Assembly (NCBI GenBank): GCA_015069695.1 | Contig: JADCRZ010000006.1 | Location: 176,150 to 240,149, forward strand | Direction of reading: 5' to 3' | DNA: 64,000 nt | Source of the DNA: Williamsia sp. | GTDB taxonomy: Bacteria > Bacteroidota > Bacteroidia > Chitinophagales > Chitinophagaceae | Shown: one piece after another, positions 27,167-35,482 of the stretch | Position numbering within the stretch: the stretch's first letter is position 1 | Layout of the letters: each line of letters starts with the position of its first letter | The notes under the pieces: model-generated | The model's database searches: none | Seen by the model: only the letters and a program-made list of their open reading frames with translations | What the model was told of the DNA's origin: nothing | Made by a program: the position numbers and the translations under genes

Positions 27167-27922
27167 TTACTGTTCAGTCAAGCCTTTCAGGTACAGGGCG
27201 TTTTGGAAGGCGTCGCCGATGGTATTGTTGAAATAAACATATACATCCTTGCCCTCGTTGAGCCAGTGCCGGACCTTTTGGGCTTGTGCCCCAAGCTGGT
27301 CATCGGTGTAGCTGCCCGTATAATCTCCGTTTACGCCGTGAAACCGGATGTATACAAAACCAGCTGCCTTGTTTAAGGTTTCGTGCTTAGATTTGGGCAT
27401 GTCATGAAGCACCAGCGATGCACCATACTGGTCGAGCAACTCATATGTTTCACCGGTATACCAGGTTTTACTTCTAAACTCAATAGCGATGCGCCATTGA
27501 GGTTCCGGGTCAAGTTCTTTGCACCGGGCAAGCAGTTGTTCTACCTGCGCATATGAATCCAAAGTAGTGCTTCCCGGAAACTGGATAAGCAGGCATCCTT
27601 TTTTGTTACCCGTGCGGTTGATGGCATTGTAAAAAAGCGTCAGGTCGGCTGCCTTGAAGTCCAGGTATTTTACATGCGTGATTTCCTTCCATAATTTTAC
27701 GGTAAACCGGAAAGATTCAGGCACTTCAGCAGCCCATTTTTCAAAAGTAGCCGGCATGGGAACTTTGTAGAACGTACTGTTTATTTCCACCGAATTGAAC
27801 AGCGTGCTGTAATAAGTCAGCCGGCTCTTTTGCCGGAATTCAGGCGGGAATGCCTGCTTGTTACCAGGCACTACTACATTGCTGGTGCCTATCCTTAATA
27901 TGCCTTTACCTGGTTTGATCAT
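27167..27922 (-). CDS. DUF72 (YecE-family) protein
   Basis: About 251 residues. The longest frame begins with TTG at 27943, but that lies inside a probable -7 box; the ATG at 27922 (MIKPGKGILRIGTSN) fits better. Family marks: ILRIGTSNVVVPG, LTYYSTLFNSVEINSTFYKVP, FTVKLWKEITH, GCLLIQFPGS, RIAIEFRSKTWY, VYIRFHGVNGDYTGSY, and the C-terminal VYVYFNNTIGDAF with the family's Asn-Asn. It is a TIM-barrel cytoplasmic protein of unknown activity, found in most bacteria. It appears to be transcribed alone; the GAF gene upstream is 63 bp away on the same strand. Confidence 0.88.
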   Translation of the reverse strand: MIKPGKGILRIGTSNVVVPGNKQAFPPEFRQKSRLTYYSTLFNSVEINSTFYKVPMPATFEKWAAEVPESFRFTVKLWKEITHVKYLDFKAADLTLFYNAINRTGNKKGCLLIQFPGSTTLDSYAQVEQLLARCKELDPEPQWRIAIEFRSKTWYTGETYELLDQYGASLVLHDMPKSKHETLNKAAGFVYIRFHGVNGDYTGSYTDDQLGAQAQKVRHWLNEGKDVYVYFNNTIGDAFQNALYLKGLTEQ

Positions 27923-27940
27923 TTGCCTTGGCCGGGGCTC

Positions 27941-27971
27941 CAAAATTAAGGAGTTTCATTACCTTGACACA
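27941..27971 (-). promoter_or_regulatory. Candidate Bacteroidota promoter for the DUF72 gene
   Basis: Read on the minus strand, TAATTTTG (27941-27948) matches the Bacteroidota -7 consensus TAnnTTTG. The -33 position (about 27968-27971) reads TGTG, only a partial match to TTTG. It would put the transcript start about 12 bases before the ATG at 27922. Confidence 0.4.
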
Positions 27972-27985
27972 CTGCAGTTCCCCTT

Positions 27986-28537
27986 TTATATATCACCGTT
28001 CTTTACCTTCGCTTTCCACTCCTGCAAAGCTTTTTCAAGCCGGGCATTGGTTCTTCTGGTTTCGAGCAGGCTCATGACCTGTAAGGATAAAATCTTTAAT
28101 GCTTTGAGTTGTTGCTGGTTCAGTTCCTTGGGTTTGTGATCTATTACGCAAATGGTTCCCAGGCCGTAACCTTCCCTGCTTAACAGAGGTATGCCTGTGT
28201 AGAATACAACGTTGGGCGAACCTGTTACATAGGGATTGTCTTTAAAACGTTCATCCTTTCTGGAGTCCGGCACAACCATCAATTCCTCGGGAGAATTGAT
28301 GGCGTGAGCGCAAAAGGAATGTTCACGCAACGTTTCGGAATCGGACACCCCCAAGTGTGATTTGAACCACTGCCTGTTTTCATCTATAAAGCTGATCAAT
28401 GCAATAGGTACGTCACAAATAACGGTAGCCAGGTAAGTAATCTGCTCGTATTCTTCTTCTGTTAGCGTATCGAGAATATTGTATTCTCTTAACTCCTGCA
28501 TGCGTTTCACTTCATACCCATCGTCACTGGGGTTCAT
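27986..28537 (-). CDS. GAF domain protein
   Basis: 183 residues, ATG 28537. A short N-terminal helix (RMQELREYNILDT) is followed by a single GAF domain: YEQITYLATVICDVPIALIS, ENRQWFKSHLGV, SFCAHAINSPEELMVVPDSR, VVFYTGIPLLSREGYGLGTI and CVIDHKPKEL. This is the stand-alone GAF form often found at the N-terminus of diguanylate cyclases and kinases (starts near ILDT, ends at an LLE helix). It ends in a coiled-coil tail (LETRRTNARLEKALQEWKAK) with no output domain, so it may bind a small ligand or work through a partner. It is cytoplasmic, and the neighbours give no hint of its partner. Confidence 0.85.
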   Translation of the reverse strand: MNPSDDGYEVKRMQELREYNILDTLTEEEYEQITYLATVICDVPIALISFIDENRQWFKSHLGVSDSETLREHSFCAHAINSPEELMVVPDSRKDERFKDNPYVTGSPNVVFYTGIPLLSREGYGLGTICVIDHKPKELNQQQLKALKILSLQVMSLLETRRTNARLEKALQEWKAKVKNGDI

Positions 28538-28669
28538 ATTTTTGGTTCATAACGGAATGCAACAGAGGTTTCATATATAGAACGGTATAAATTTGTTGAT
28601 AGAGAATTACAAGCAGCCCCCGCTCGGAAGAACGCTCTCATTGACGCCGCTGAGCCATTACCCCCTCTA

Positions 28670-29500
28670 TCAGCTTGCGGACTGATTTCTTTCGCCCCAG
28701 TTTTCAATGTCTTCCACCCATTGTTGCTTTTTCATGGTCATAGCAATCAGCAAAGCTGTACCACTGAAGGCAAGCGCGTCAAAAGCACTGGCCAGCAGAT
28801 TTCCTCTGTTCGCGGCCAAAGGGTTTGCAAGGGTTCCGGGAACATGCACCAGCCAAACCCAGAGAAAGATTTGAAGCGCCAATAGCAAAGCGATGATCCG
28901 GATCCGGATTCCAAGAATGATCGCAATGCCACCGCCGGCCAGCGTTACACCCGTAAACGCAACCCAAAAATCGGGATTTGCCATCCAACCTGGAACGTTG
29001 CCAACAAGGTAAGGAGCATAAACAATGTGGGAAATGCCAAAGCTGGTGATCGTGTACAAAAAGAACAAATTCCCGTACGGCGCCAACCTTTCCAAAAATC
29101 CTTTCTTTCCGGCGGGAGATGCATCAAATGAATAACCGGTCACGAATGCACCGCCGGCAAGCGCCAGTTCCTTTAACGGTGTTGTCCATAAACCCAAATG
29201 GTATAGTTTGTTGGGTTCAGAAATCAGCTCGTACGTGATGTGGGTGCCCAGGAGCAGTGTGATAAAAACGCCGCCAAGTACCAGTGAGGCCTTTTTGCCT
29301 TTGCCCGGTATAAAAATAAGCACGCCGGTGATCACCAGGTACAAACCGAATAGATAGGAAAGTATATTCAACAACGGCAGGTACTTTTGGTAGACGGAGA
29401 AAAATACGTCTCTGAACGTACCAAAGTAAAATTGCTGCAGTCCATTTACGATCAACGCTGATGCATAAAAAGCACGGCCGGTAATGATCAATTTTCTCAT
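28670..29500 (-). CDS. DoxX-like integral membrane protein
   Basis: 276 residues, ATG 29500, with a strong AGGAGG ribosome site 11 bp upstream. About seven hydrophobic helices are visible, among them ILSYLFGLYLVITGVLIFI, LVLGGVFITLLLGTHITYEL, YGNLFFLYTITSFGISHIVY and RIIALLLALQIFLWVWLVHV. The overall pattern, including LVTGVLIF-type helices and a final short polar tail, fits DoxX/DoxD-like proteins. Their function is poorly known; some are linked to thiosulfate:quinone oxidoreduction or redox stress. No partner enzyme is adjacent. It is divergent from the LytS/LytTR pair. Confidence 0.75.
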   Translation of the reverse strand: MRKLIITGRAFYASALIVNGLQQFYFGTFRDVFFSVYQKYLPLLNILSYLFGLYLVITGVLIFIPGKGKKASLVLGGVFITLLLGTHITYELISEPNKLYHLGLWTTPLKELALAGGAFVTGYSFDASPAGKKGFLERLAPYGNLFFLYTITSFGISHIVYAPYLVGNVPGWMANPDFWVAFTGVTLAGGGIAIILGIRIRIIALLLALQIFLWVWLVHVPGTLANPLAANRGNLLASAFDALAFSGTALLIAMTMKKQQWVEDIENWGERNQSAS

Positions 29501-29510
29501 TGCGATAAAG

Positions 29511-29527
29511 CCTCCTGATCAAATGTA
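29511..29527 (-). promoter_or_regulatory. Ribosome site and possible -7 box of the DoxX-like gene
   Basis: On the minus strand, AGGAGG (29511-29516) is a near-perfect Shine-Dalgarno, unusual here because Bacteroidota genes generally lack one. TACATTTG (29520-29527) matches the -7 consensus TAnnTTTG, but no TTTG is seen at -33, so the promoter call is weak. Confidence 0.4.
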
Positions 29528-29692
29528 GCTACACCGATGCGCTTAAATTGCTTGCTTCTGCACACAACACAAATCTTCTGTATCCGGCGTTGACAGAAAA
29601 ATAAGGCCGTTGGTCGAAAATGTAAGGTCTGGGAAGCTCCGCAGGAACAATGGACAGATAGAAATATTGACCTTGCTTAAAAAAGCTGAACC

Positions 29693-30724
29693 ATGAAGTT
29701 CAATAAGGATATAGCATTCAACAGCGTATTCTGGCTGCTGTATTTTTTATACCAGTGGCTCGGGCTGGCATCCCTGTATGGAGATTACAATGGTTATTTT
29801 ATCAATGCCTGCATGGCGCTGCCGGTTTCATTGATCTTTTCGATACTGGCTGTTCATCTGTTTTTCCGCCGGTATTATCAAAAAGACCAAAAAACCGCGT
29901 TCTGGCTGGGCATAATTTTAAGTTCCGGTTTGTTGTTGCTGATCAGGCGGTATTTTAATTACTACATCATTTATCCGCGCTACTTTCCCATGGCGCTCAA
30001 CATGCCTTTGCTTTCAGCAGGTAAATTTCTGGTTGATTTTGTGAACTTGTACGCGATCACCGGTTTGTACGCCTTGTATTATTCCCTCCGTTACTGGTAC
30101 CGGGAAAAACACCGGGTGCAGGACCTATTACAGCAGAAAACGCTCGCTGAACTGGACCTGCTTAAGTCGCAGGTGCAGCCACATTTTGTTTTCAATACGC
30201 TGAATAATATCTACGGCACCGCATTAAAAGCCAGTCCGGAAACGGCGGCTTTGATTGCACATCTCTCCGGTTTCCTGAACTACAATCTATATGACGCGTC
30301 AAAGGACACGATCGCGCTGACCGCAGAGATCGATTACATAAAACACTATATTGAACTTCAAAAAAACAGGTTTGGCAACAGCGTAGATGTAGCGGTGAAT
30401 ATATTTGATGAGATAACTGACCTTCAAGTGGCACCCCTGTTATTGTTGCCGCTGGTTGAAAACTGTTTTAAGCATGGCGTGGGAGATTCTGTCCAAAAAA
30501 GCTGGGTCCGGATCGATGTATCCAGAAAAAAGGACCAGTATTCGATTGTGATCGAAAACAGCTGCGACAGGGACGCAAAGCAGGTAAGCCCCAACACAGG
30601 TGGCATCGGATTGGCAAATGTCAAAAAAAGGCTTCAGCTCATCTACCGGAACAAACATGAATTGAAAGTTATTGAAGGGCCAAATTCCTATCTTGTCATA
30701 TTAAAAATTCAAATCGGAATATGA
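29693..30724 (+). CDS. LytS-type (His_kinase family) sensor histidine kinase
   Basis: 343 residues, ATG 29693. Four N-terminal transmembrane helices (about 10-30, 38-58, 70-88, 108-132) replace a periplasmic sensor domain. The His_kinase domain begins in a coiled coil (LLQQKTLAELDLLKSQVQPH) with His164 in QPHFVFNTLNN. The ATPase part has LLLLPLVENCFKHG (N-box) and GGIGLANVKKRL (G-box). This is the YehU/LytS class that signals to LytTR regulators. The downstream regulator starts inside its stop codon (ATGA overlap, 30721-30724), so the two form a translationally coupled two-component system. Confidence 0.93.
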   Translation: MKFNKDIAFNSVFWLLYFLYQWLGLASLYGDYNGYFINACMALPVSLIFSILAVHLFFRRYYQKDQKTAFWLGIILSSGLLLLIRRYFNYYIIYPRYFPMALNMPLLSAGKFLVDFVNLYAITGLYALYYSLRYWYREKHRVQDLLQQKTLAELDLLKSQVQPHFVFNTLNNIYGTALKASPETAALIAHLSGFLNYNLYDASKDTIALTAEIDYIKHYIELQKNRFGNSVDVAVNIFDEITDLQVAPLLLLPLVENCFKHGVGDSVQKSWVRIDVSRKKDQYSIVIENSCDRDAKQVSPNTGGIGLANVKKRLQLIYRNKHELKVIEGPNSYLVILKIQIGI

Positions 30725-31434
30725 TTCGCTGTTTAATCGTTGATGACGAGGAACCGGCAAGGGAACTGATCAAACTGCATCTCTCAGGGCTGGAAGATTT
30801 TGAGGTAGTCGCTTCGTTCAACAACGCACTGGATGCTTTTGTTCTTCTGCAAAAAGAAGGGATCGACCTGGTTTTTCTGGACATCAGGATGCCGAAGGTT
30901 TCAGGGCTTGAGTTGATAAGATCATTGAAATGGAGCCCCAAGATCATCTTAACGACGGCTTACCGCGAGTATGCTGCCGATGCATTTGACTGGGAGGTTT
31001 TCGATTACCTGGTCAAGCCCATCACACAGGAGAGATTCATGAAGTCGATCGCCAAGTTTATGCATTATTGGAGCAGCCAGGCAGAAGCCAGAGAAACAAC
31101 TAAAAGCAATGATGGGGCCTACCTGTTCTTCAAAGTAGGCAGGGAACAAGTAAAAATCATGCTTAAAGACATCCTGTACATTGAAGGACTGGCTGATTAT
31201 ATCAAAGTACATACAGCAGACAAATCCTATATCGCTTCTGAAAAGCTCGGCTTTATGGAAGAGAAACTCCCGTTCAATCTGTTCACCAGAATTCACAAAT
31301 CATTCATTGTTGCGCTGGATAAAATCACCAGTTTCAATGCTGACCAGGTGATGCTCCATGACAAGTCGCTGCCTTTGGGAAGGCTTTTTAAAGCCAGCTT
31401 TTTTAAAACAATCCAGAAAAAGACATCCGGTTAA
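30721..31434 (+). CDS. LytTR response regulator, partner of the LytS-type kinase
   Basis: 237 residues, ATG 30721 overlapping the kinase stop. Receiver (1-118): LIVDDEEPAR, phosphoacceptor Asp54 in LVFLDIRMPKVSG, ILTTAYREYA and YLVKPI. LytTR DNA-binding domain (about 135-235): KDILYIEGLADYIKVHT, LPFNLFTRIHKSFIVALDKI and LPLGRLFKASF. It should bind promoter repeats upon phosphorylation by the kinase before it; target genes cannot be read from this window. The gene's 3' end abuts the truncated remains of a DUF3857 gene on the opposite strand. Confidence 0.93.
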   Translation: MIRCLIVDDEEPARELIKLHLSGLEDFEVVASFNNALDAFVLLQKEGIDLVFLDIRMPKVSGLELIRSLKWSPKIILTTAYREYAADAFDWEVFDYLVKPITQERFMKSIAKFMHYWSSQAEARETTKSNDGAYLFFKVGREQVKIMLKDILYIEGLADYIKVHTADKSYIASEKLGFMEEKLPFNLFTRIHKSFIVALDKITSFNADQVMLHDKSLPLGRLFKASFFKTIQKKTSG

Positions 31435-31460
31435 ATTGCCGGATGCCGGTTGCGTTTGCC

Positions 31461-32417
31461 ATCACGTAGTTGTAAACAGAACGGATCTTAGCAGGGATAT
31501 TGTTCAGTTGTTTTACAGAATCAACAATCGACTTTGTACCAGGGATCTTTGAATCAAAAGCCCCTGCAAAATAAGGCGAGCGCAACAACCATGCATTAGC
31601 CGAAAACCATAGGTTTGGGGAAAAGACAGTTCTTGCATCATCTACTAAAATCCATCCTGTATTTATAGTCAAGGGAAGAACTCATAAAGGCTTCCCGCTT
31701 AAAAGCCGGAACATTTCTCATGATGTAAGTATCATGCAGCTGTTTCTGGTCTATTCCTTTCGAGTAATCAACCGAATGCATGTCAGCAATAGGCAATCCC
31801 GAAACAACCCGTTTTTCTAATTGAGAATAAGAAGGCCTGATGATCTGATATACTGACAATAAATTGGGGATGTCATCCTGAAAATACCAGGAAGGCACTT
31901 CGTACGCCATTTTATATTTCCTCACGACCTGGTATTCTATCACTGAACCTTCTTTGGTGGCAGGGAAAACAAACTTTATCGAACTGTAATCTTCTTTTTT
32001 TCCCCCTTATTTTTATAGATATCATCCTCTTTAACCGGCGTGATTATTATCTGGCCACTTTCACCCAGGTTATAAGTGGCAGCCTTTATATTGCTTATTC
32101 TGATCGTATTCTCCCGGTTAAACGGGATCGTTATAATGGCATCTTTATACCCCTTTTTATCAAAGATCTTTACTCTGTACCTTGTTAATGTTACAACCTC
32201 CGTATTGCCATTGGGGAAAACGGAAAGTTTCACCTCCCTGTATTTCAGCAGGTTGACAGTGGGTGCCCCGGGAGAAAAATCGCATGTTTTCATTTGCAGT
32301 TCCGCCATGCTTACATTCCCGAATTCCGGCACCTTCAGTGCGTTCTCCTGTGCGCTTGTTCGTGTAACCTGTAAAATCAGGATGATGGCTGCCAAGTTAT
32401 TTTTTATAAAGCATCAT
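31461..32417 (-). pseudogene. Decayed DUF3857/transglutaminase-type protein gene
   Basis: Three fragments in different frames read as one protein. From ATG 32417 a signal peptide (MMLYK then LAAIILILQ ... TSAQ) needs a one-base shift at an A6 run. The DUF3857 start follows (GNVSMAELQMKTCDFSPG, YRVKIFDKKGYKDAIITIPF). A second shift at the A7 run near 31997 leads to DYSSIKFVFPATKEGSVIEY, VPSWYFQDDIP and RNVPAFKREAFM. A third near 31640 leads to FAGAFDSKIPGTKSIVDSVK and IRSVYNYV. Homology stops at about 31463, just before the transglutaminase core, next to the LytTR gene end. Intact family members are usually above 600 residues; roughly half is gone. The first two shifts sit in homopolymers, so sequencing error could explain them, but not the missing C-terminal half. 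Confidence 0.85.
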
Positions 32418-32546
32418 CTACAGAACGATAGACAACTTATACCTATTTTGTTTTTACTGCTTGATTTCAGCGGAATAGAAGTTTATTCCTATCTATCCTG
32501 AAAACCGGTGCGCTTAGCCCTCCTCGCCGGTTTGTGCCATCACCGG

Positions 32547-33899
32547 TCAAAGGCCACGGTAAATATCCGGCAGCAGGCTATTGATATAGTTTTCGATGTT
32601 CATGTACTTGTTTCCGGCCATTTTTTTTGCATCAGATGGGTCAGTGGCATTCAACCCGTTCTTTTGTTCCCACTCATCCGGGATGCCGTCTTTGTCTGTG
32701 TCCGGAGGAAGCTTTCCTGTTTTTAGTACAGGCCAACCACCAGCCTGTTCTACCCGGTCTATCAATCCGTTCTTGCTGACCGTGTACTTTCCCGTGCGTA
32801 TCTGCTCAATAATGCGCTTTTCCTGGGCATCCCGGTTGAGATAGCATCCTGCATATTTCAGTACGAGTTCGTAAGCCTCTTTTGCCGGTTGGGTGATAAC
32901 AGGCGCCACTTCAAAAGGATCTTTGCGCCGGTTCTTTTCGGGAGAAGTGCCTTCTTCATAATCTACCCCGCCTGTCCAGTTGTTGGCAGATATTGCCGGG
33001 TATCCTTCCACAAAATTTCCATCCACATACCACAGGCAGGAAAAGCCAAGTTTCTCGGCATTGTCTATGCGGGTGATCCGTCTTTTCACATCTTCATTGG
33101 TTGCCGGGCCTGATTTGTAATAGTTATTAACCAGGTTGATGGACAGGGGCTTTCCGTCGCAGGAACGATGGCCCCAGTTGGAGATCACACAGTTGCGAAA
33201 ATCCAGCAGAACGGTCGGGGCCTGGTCGTTGCCTGCTATGCTGGGATTTCTCGCCGCTCCGTTCGCCAAAAGGTTGTGGTGAAAGGAAGCTTTGTACCCA
33301 CCGATGGAAGCACAGTAGCCATGGGCTCCTTTTTCATGGATCGAATGATCCAATGGTTCACTCATCATACACCACTGAACAGTTATATATCTTGCCCCAT
33401 GCCAGGTATTGACGCCCTCATCGGTAGACCAGCTGAATACGCAGTGATCAACAATCACATTCTGCGAATTGTCTACATCGATAACATCTATCTCACTTCC
33501 TATCAAGCCTGATTCGATGCCGGGCCGTATTCTTATTCCCCGGATAATGACATCATGGGTATTGCGTATCCTTAAAGGAAACCGTTTTAAGCATATTCCG
33601 TCTCCCGGAGCCGTCTGTCCCGCTATCGTCAGGAAAGGAGCATTTACCTCGAGGGGCGATCTCAGATCTATTGTTCCCGAAACCTCAAAAACAACGATCC
33701 TCGGCCCGGAATCCGTGACCGCTTCGCGGAAGCTTCCCGGTCCGCTGTCGTTCAGATTAGTCACTTTCAAAACGGCGCCACCTCTTCCACCCTGTGCATA
33801 CCGGCCCCATCCTTCCGCTCCGGGAAAGGCCGGCAATTGTGCGTGTAGACAGGGCATTATGCTATATAATGCGACAATAAACAAAATACACTTCCTCAT
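32547..33899 (-). CDS. Pectate lyase (PL1-like), secreted
   Basis: 450 residues from ATG 33899 (MRKCILFIVALYS); the frame opens with TTG at 33920. Signal peptide ends CLHAQ. The parallel beta-helix is typical of the Bacteroidota PL1 branch: FPGAEGWGRYAQGGRGG, GPGSFREAVTDSGPRIVVFE, PLEVNAPFLTIAGQTAPGDG, NVIVDHCVFSWSTDEGVNTW, YKASFHHNLLANGAARNPSI (with the Arg-x-Pro type catalytic Arg). A calcium-binding thrombospondin-like end, DTDKDGIPDEWE, is followed by YMNIENYINSL. It cleaves polygalacturonan by beta-elimination in the periplasm or outside. It is alone here: no SusC/SusD, GH28 or GH105 partners within the window, so the rest of a pectin system must lie elsewhere. It is divergent from the propeller lipoprotein gene. 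Confidence 0.9.
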   Translation of the reverse strand: MRKCILFIVALYSIMPCLHAQLPAFPGAEGWGRYAQGGRGGAVLKVTNLNDSGPGSFREAVTDSGPRIVVFEVSGTIDLRSPLEVNAPFLTIAGQTAPGDGICLKRFPLRIRNTHDVIIRGIRIRPGIESGLIGSEIDVIDVDNSQNVIVDHCVFSWSTDEGVNTWHGARYITVQWCMMSEPLDHSIHEKGAHGYCASIGGYKASFHHNLLANGAARNPSIAGNDQAPTVLLDFRNCVISNWGHRSCDGKPLSINLVNNYYKSGPATNEDVKRRITRIDNAEKLGFSCLWYVDGNFVEGYPAISANNWTGGVDYEEGTSPEKNRRKDPFEVAPVITQPAKEAYELVLKYAGCYLNRDAQEKRIIEQIRTGKYTVSKNGLIDRVEQAGGWPVLKTGKLPPDTDKDGIPDEWEQKNGLNATDPSDAKKMAGNKYMNIENYINSLLPDIYRGL

Positions 33900-34049
33900 A
33901 ACTTTATTTGTGTGATACAAATGATCTCCATATTTATTTAGCCCGTTTGTTTGCAGCCTGCTTCGGTCATAGCACCGATATGATGTCTCCTTGAAACCGG
34001 ACAGGACAGGTAGTTAAGATAAAATTCTTCATCTTAAATTACCAGCATT

Positions 34050-34218
34050 ATGGCGAAGCAAAGCAGAAAAAAATTCACTGCTGATTTTAATTCAAAAATG
34101 TATTGGAAATTCTTTAAGAGCGCAACACCATTGATGAACTGTCCAAAAGTATGAAGTGCATCCTTTTCAAAGCAACAACCGGAAGAGCTTTTTTTAAGAT
34201 CAAACATGTAAAGAAGGG
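34050..34218 (+). mobile_element. Relic of an IS3-family transposase OrfA
   Basis: Starting at ATG 34050 the translation MAKQSRKKFTADF looks like the N-terminus of IS3/IS911-type OrfA. A frame change then gives VLEIL, stop, ERNTIDELSKSMKC, and another gives VHPFQSNNRKSFFK. This is the order expected of the OrfA helix-turn-helix region (KVALEALK, ERTINELSKKY, VHPNQI). Several frameshifts and a stop make it non-functional, and no OrfB or inverted repeats are visible. It lies within the 399-bp gap between the pectate lyase and propeller genes; the remainder of that gap holds the promoter at 34227-34259 and the lyase upstream region. Confidence 0.7.
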
Positions 34219-34226
34219 GAAACCCG

Positions 34227-34259
34227 GTTGCAACACTTTGCAAATTGTCCTTATTTTTG
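34227..34259 (+). promoter_or_regulatory. Candidate Bacteroidota promoter for the propeller lipoprotein
   Basis: GTTG (34227-34230), then 21 bases, then TATTTTTG (34252-34259), matching the -33 TTTG / -7 TAnnTTTG pattern of Bacteroidota sigma factors with one mismatch at -33. The -7 box ends 39 bases before the ATG at 34299. Confidence 0.5.
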
Positions 34260-34298
34260 ATATTGATAATCAGGCCTTATTGATAATTCCCTCAAGCC

Positions 34299-35252
34299 AT
34301 GACAATGAATTGCAAACCTATGTTTTTAGCCCTCGCGCTTTCTTTCTTACTTTCCTGCAATAAACATGATGCGGTAAAAATCAATCAGGAACTCTATACG
34401 ATCCCGGGCAATACCTTTTTTCCCGAGGGCATAGCGTTCAGTTCCCGTGCAGGGGCGTTCTTCAGTGGCAGCACTACCAATGGAGACGTAGTGCGGGTGA
34501 ACGTAGAAACCGGCGCAGCCAGCGTATTTGCCAGTGGTGCACAACAGGCACGTACCGACTGCCGGGGCATGAAAGTGGATCTGAAAGACCGGTTATGGAT
34601 CTGCGGTGGTGAAGAAAACAAAGTGCATGTACTGGATCCAAAGGGGGCGCTGATCCAGACCTGGGACCTGAAAGCATTGTACAATTCCGGTTTTATCAAT
34701 GATTGTGCGGCAGATGACCAATACATTTATTTTACTGATTCCAGGATTCAAAAAGTATATCGGGCCGCAATTTCTGGCAGTCAACCAGGCAATGTGGAAG
34801 AATGGTTGAACTTCACAAACCAACAAATACTTTACGGCACGGGCTTCAACGCAAATGGTATCGTGCTGACGCCGGACGGTAAATATATCATCATCGTGAT
34901 TTCAAATACAGGAAAGCTTTACCGCATTGACAGAAGCAGCAAAGCGATCATTGAGATCATCATCAATACGCCCGTTACTGCAGGCGATGGATTGTGGATT
35001 ACAGGCGAGACGCTTTACGTATCGCGCAATACAACAAATAAGATTTTCCCGGTAAAGCTATCTGACAGTTACTCCAAAGGAACCGTAGGTGCTGAGTTTG
35101 GTGATAATTTGTTGTTTAATACCACTATCGCCAGAGCAGGGAATTATTTTCTGGTTGTAAACAGCCAGTTAAACAAGAGACCCAGTGCGACCAATCCCAC
35201 CCCTCCCGCGGTCCAATTGCCCTTTACCGTTTCCAGGGTGGCCATTCCATAA
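34299..35252 (+). CDS. SMP-30/gluconolactonase-like beta-propeller lipoprotein
   Basis: 317 residues, ATG 34299 (an ATG two codons later is equally good). Lipobox FLLSCNK gives an envelope lipoprotein. A six-bladed propeller of the SMP-30/strictosidine-synthase type is suggested by FFPEGIAFSSRAGAFFSGST, GMKVDLKDRLWICGG, VHVLDPKGALIQTWDL, FINDCAADDQYIYFTDS and GIVLTPDGKYIIIVISNTG. The Glu in FFPEGIAF and Asn/Asp at FINDC and the blade 5-6 DGL sit where metal ligands occur in this fold. Its role could be lactone hydrolysis or ligand binding; I cannot tell which. It appears to be monocistronic behind its own promoter. Confidence 0.75.
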   Translation: MTMNCKPMFLALALSFLLSCNKHDAVKINQELYTIPGNTFFPEGIAFSSRAGAFFSGSTTNGDVVRVNVETGAASVFASGAQQARTDCRGMKVDLKDRLWICGGEENKVHVLDPKGALIQTWDLKALYNSGFINDCAADDQYIYFTDSRIQKVYRAAISGSQPGNVEEWLNFTNQQILYGTGFNANGIVLTPDGKYIIIVISNTGKLYRIDRSSKAIIEIIINTPVTAGDGLWITGETLYVSRNTTNKIFPVKLSDSYSKGTVGAEFGDNLLFNTTIARAGNYFLVVNSQLNKRPSATNPTPPAVQLPFTVSRVAIP

Positions 35253-35426
35253 CATGCTGCTCCATTGATTTCATTGGATAAGCATGCCTATGGTTCCATG
35301 ATGAACTTGACAGCGCGTTTGTCCCCATGTGCCTTTCACGTTGCCATAGATTGAATGAGCTGGTGTGGCATGCATCGTAGACCCACCCCTGCCATCATGT
35401 GTTTTACGTATGCATTTCATTTATCC

Positions 35427-35466
35427 CCTTCTCAACCCTGCACACCGCCAAATTCAGACCGGTATC
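35427..35466 (+). repeat. 40-bp direct repeat, left copy
   Basis: 36 of 40 bases are identical to 49751-49790, in the same orientation. It begins CCTTCTCAAC and ends ACCGGTATC. It lies 17 bp after the 3' end of the leftward regulator gene. A weak hairpin (CGGTA with TACCG) extends from its end. Confidence 0.8.
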
Positions 35467-35482
35467 AGTTTACCGATGATCA

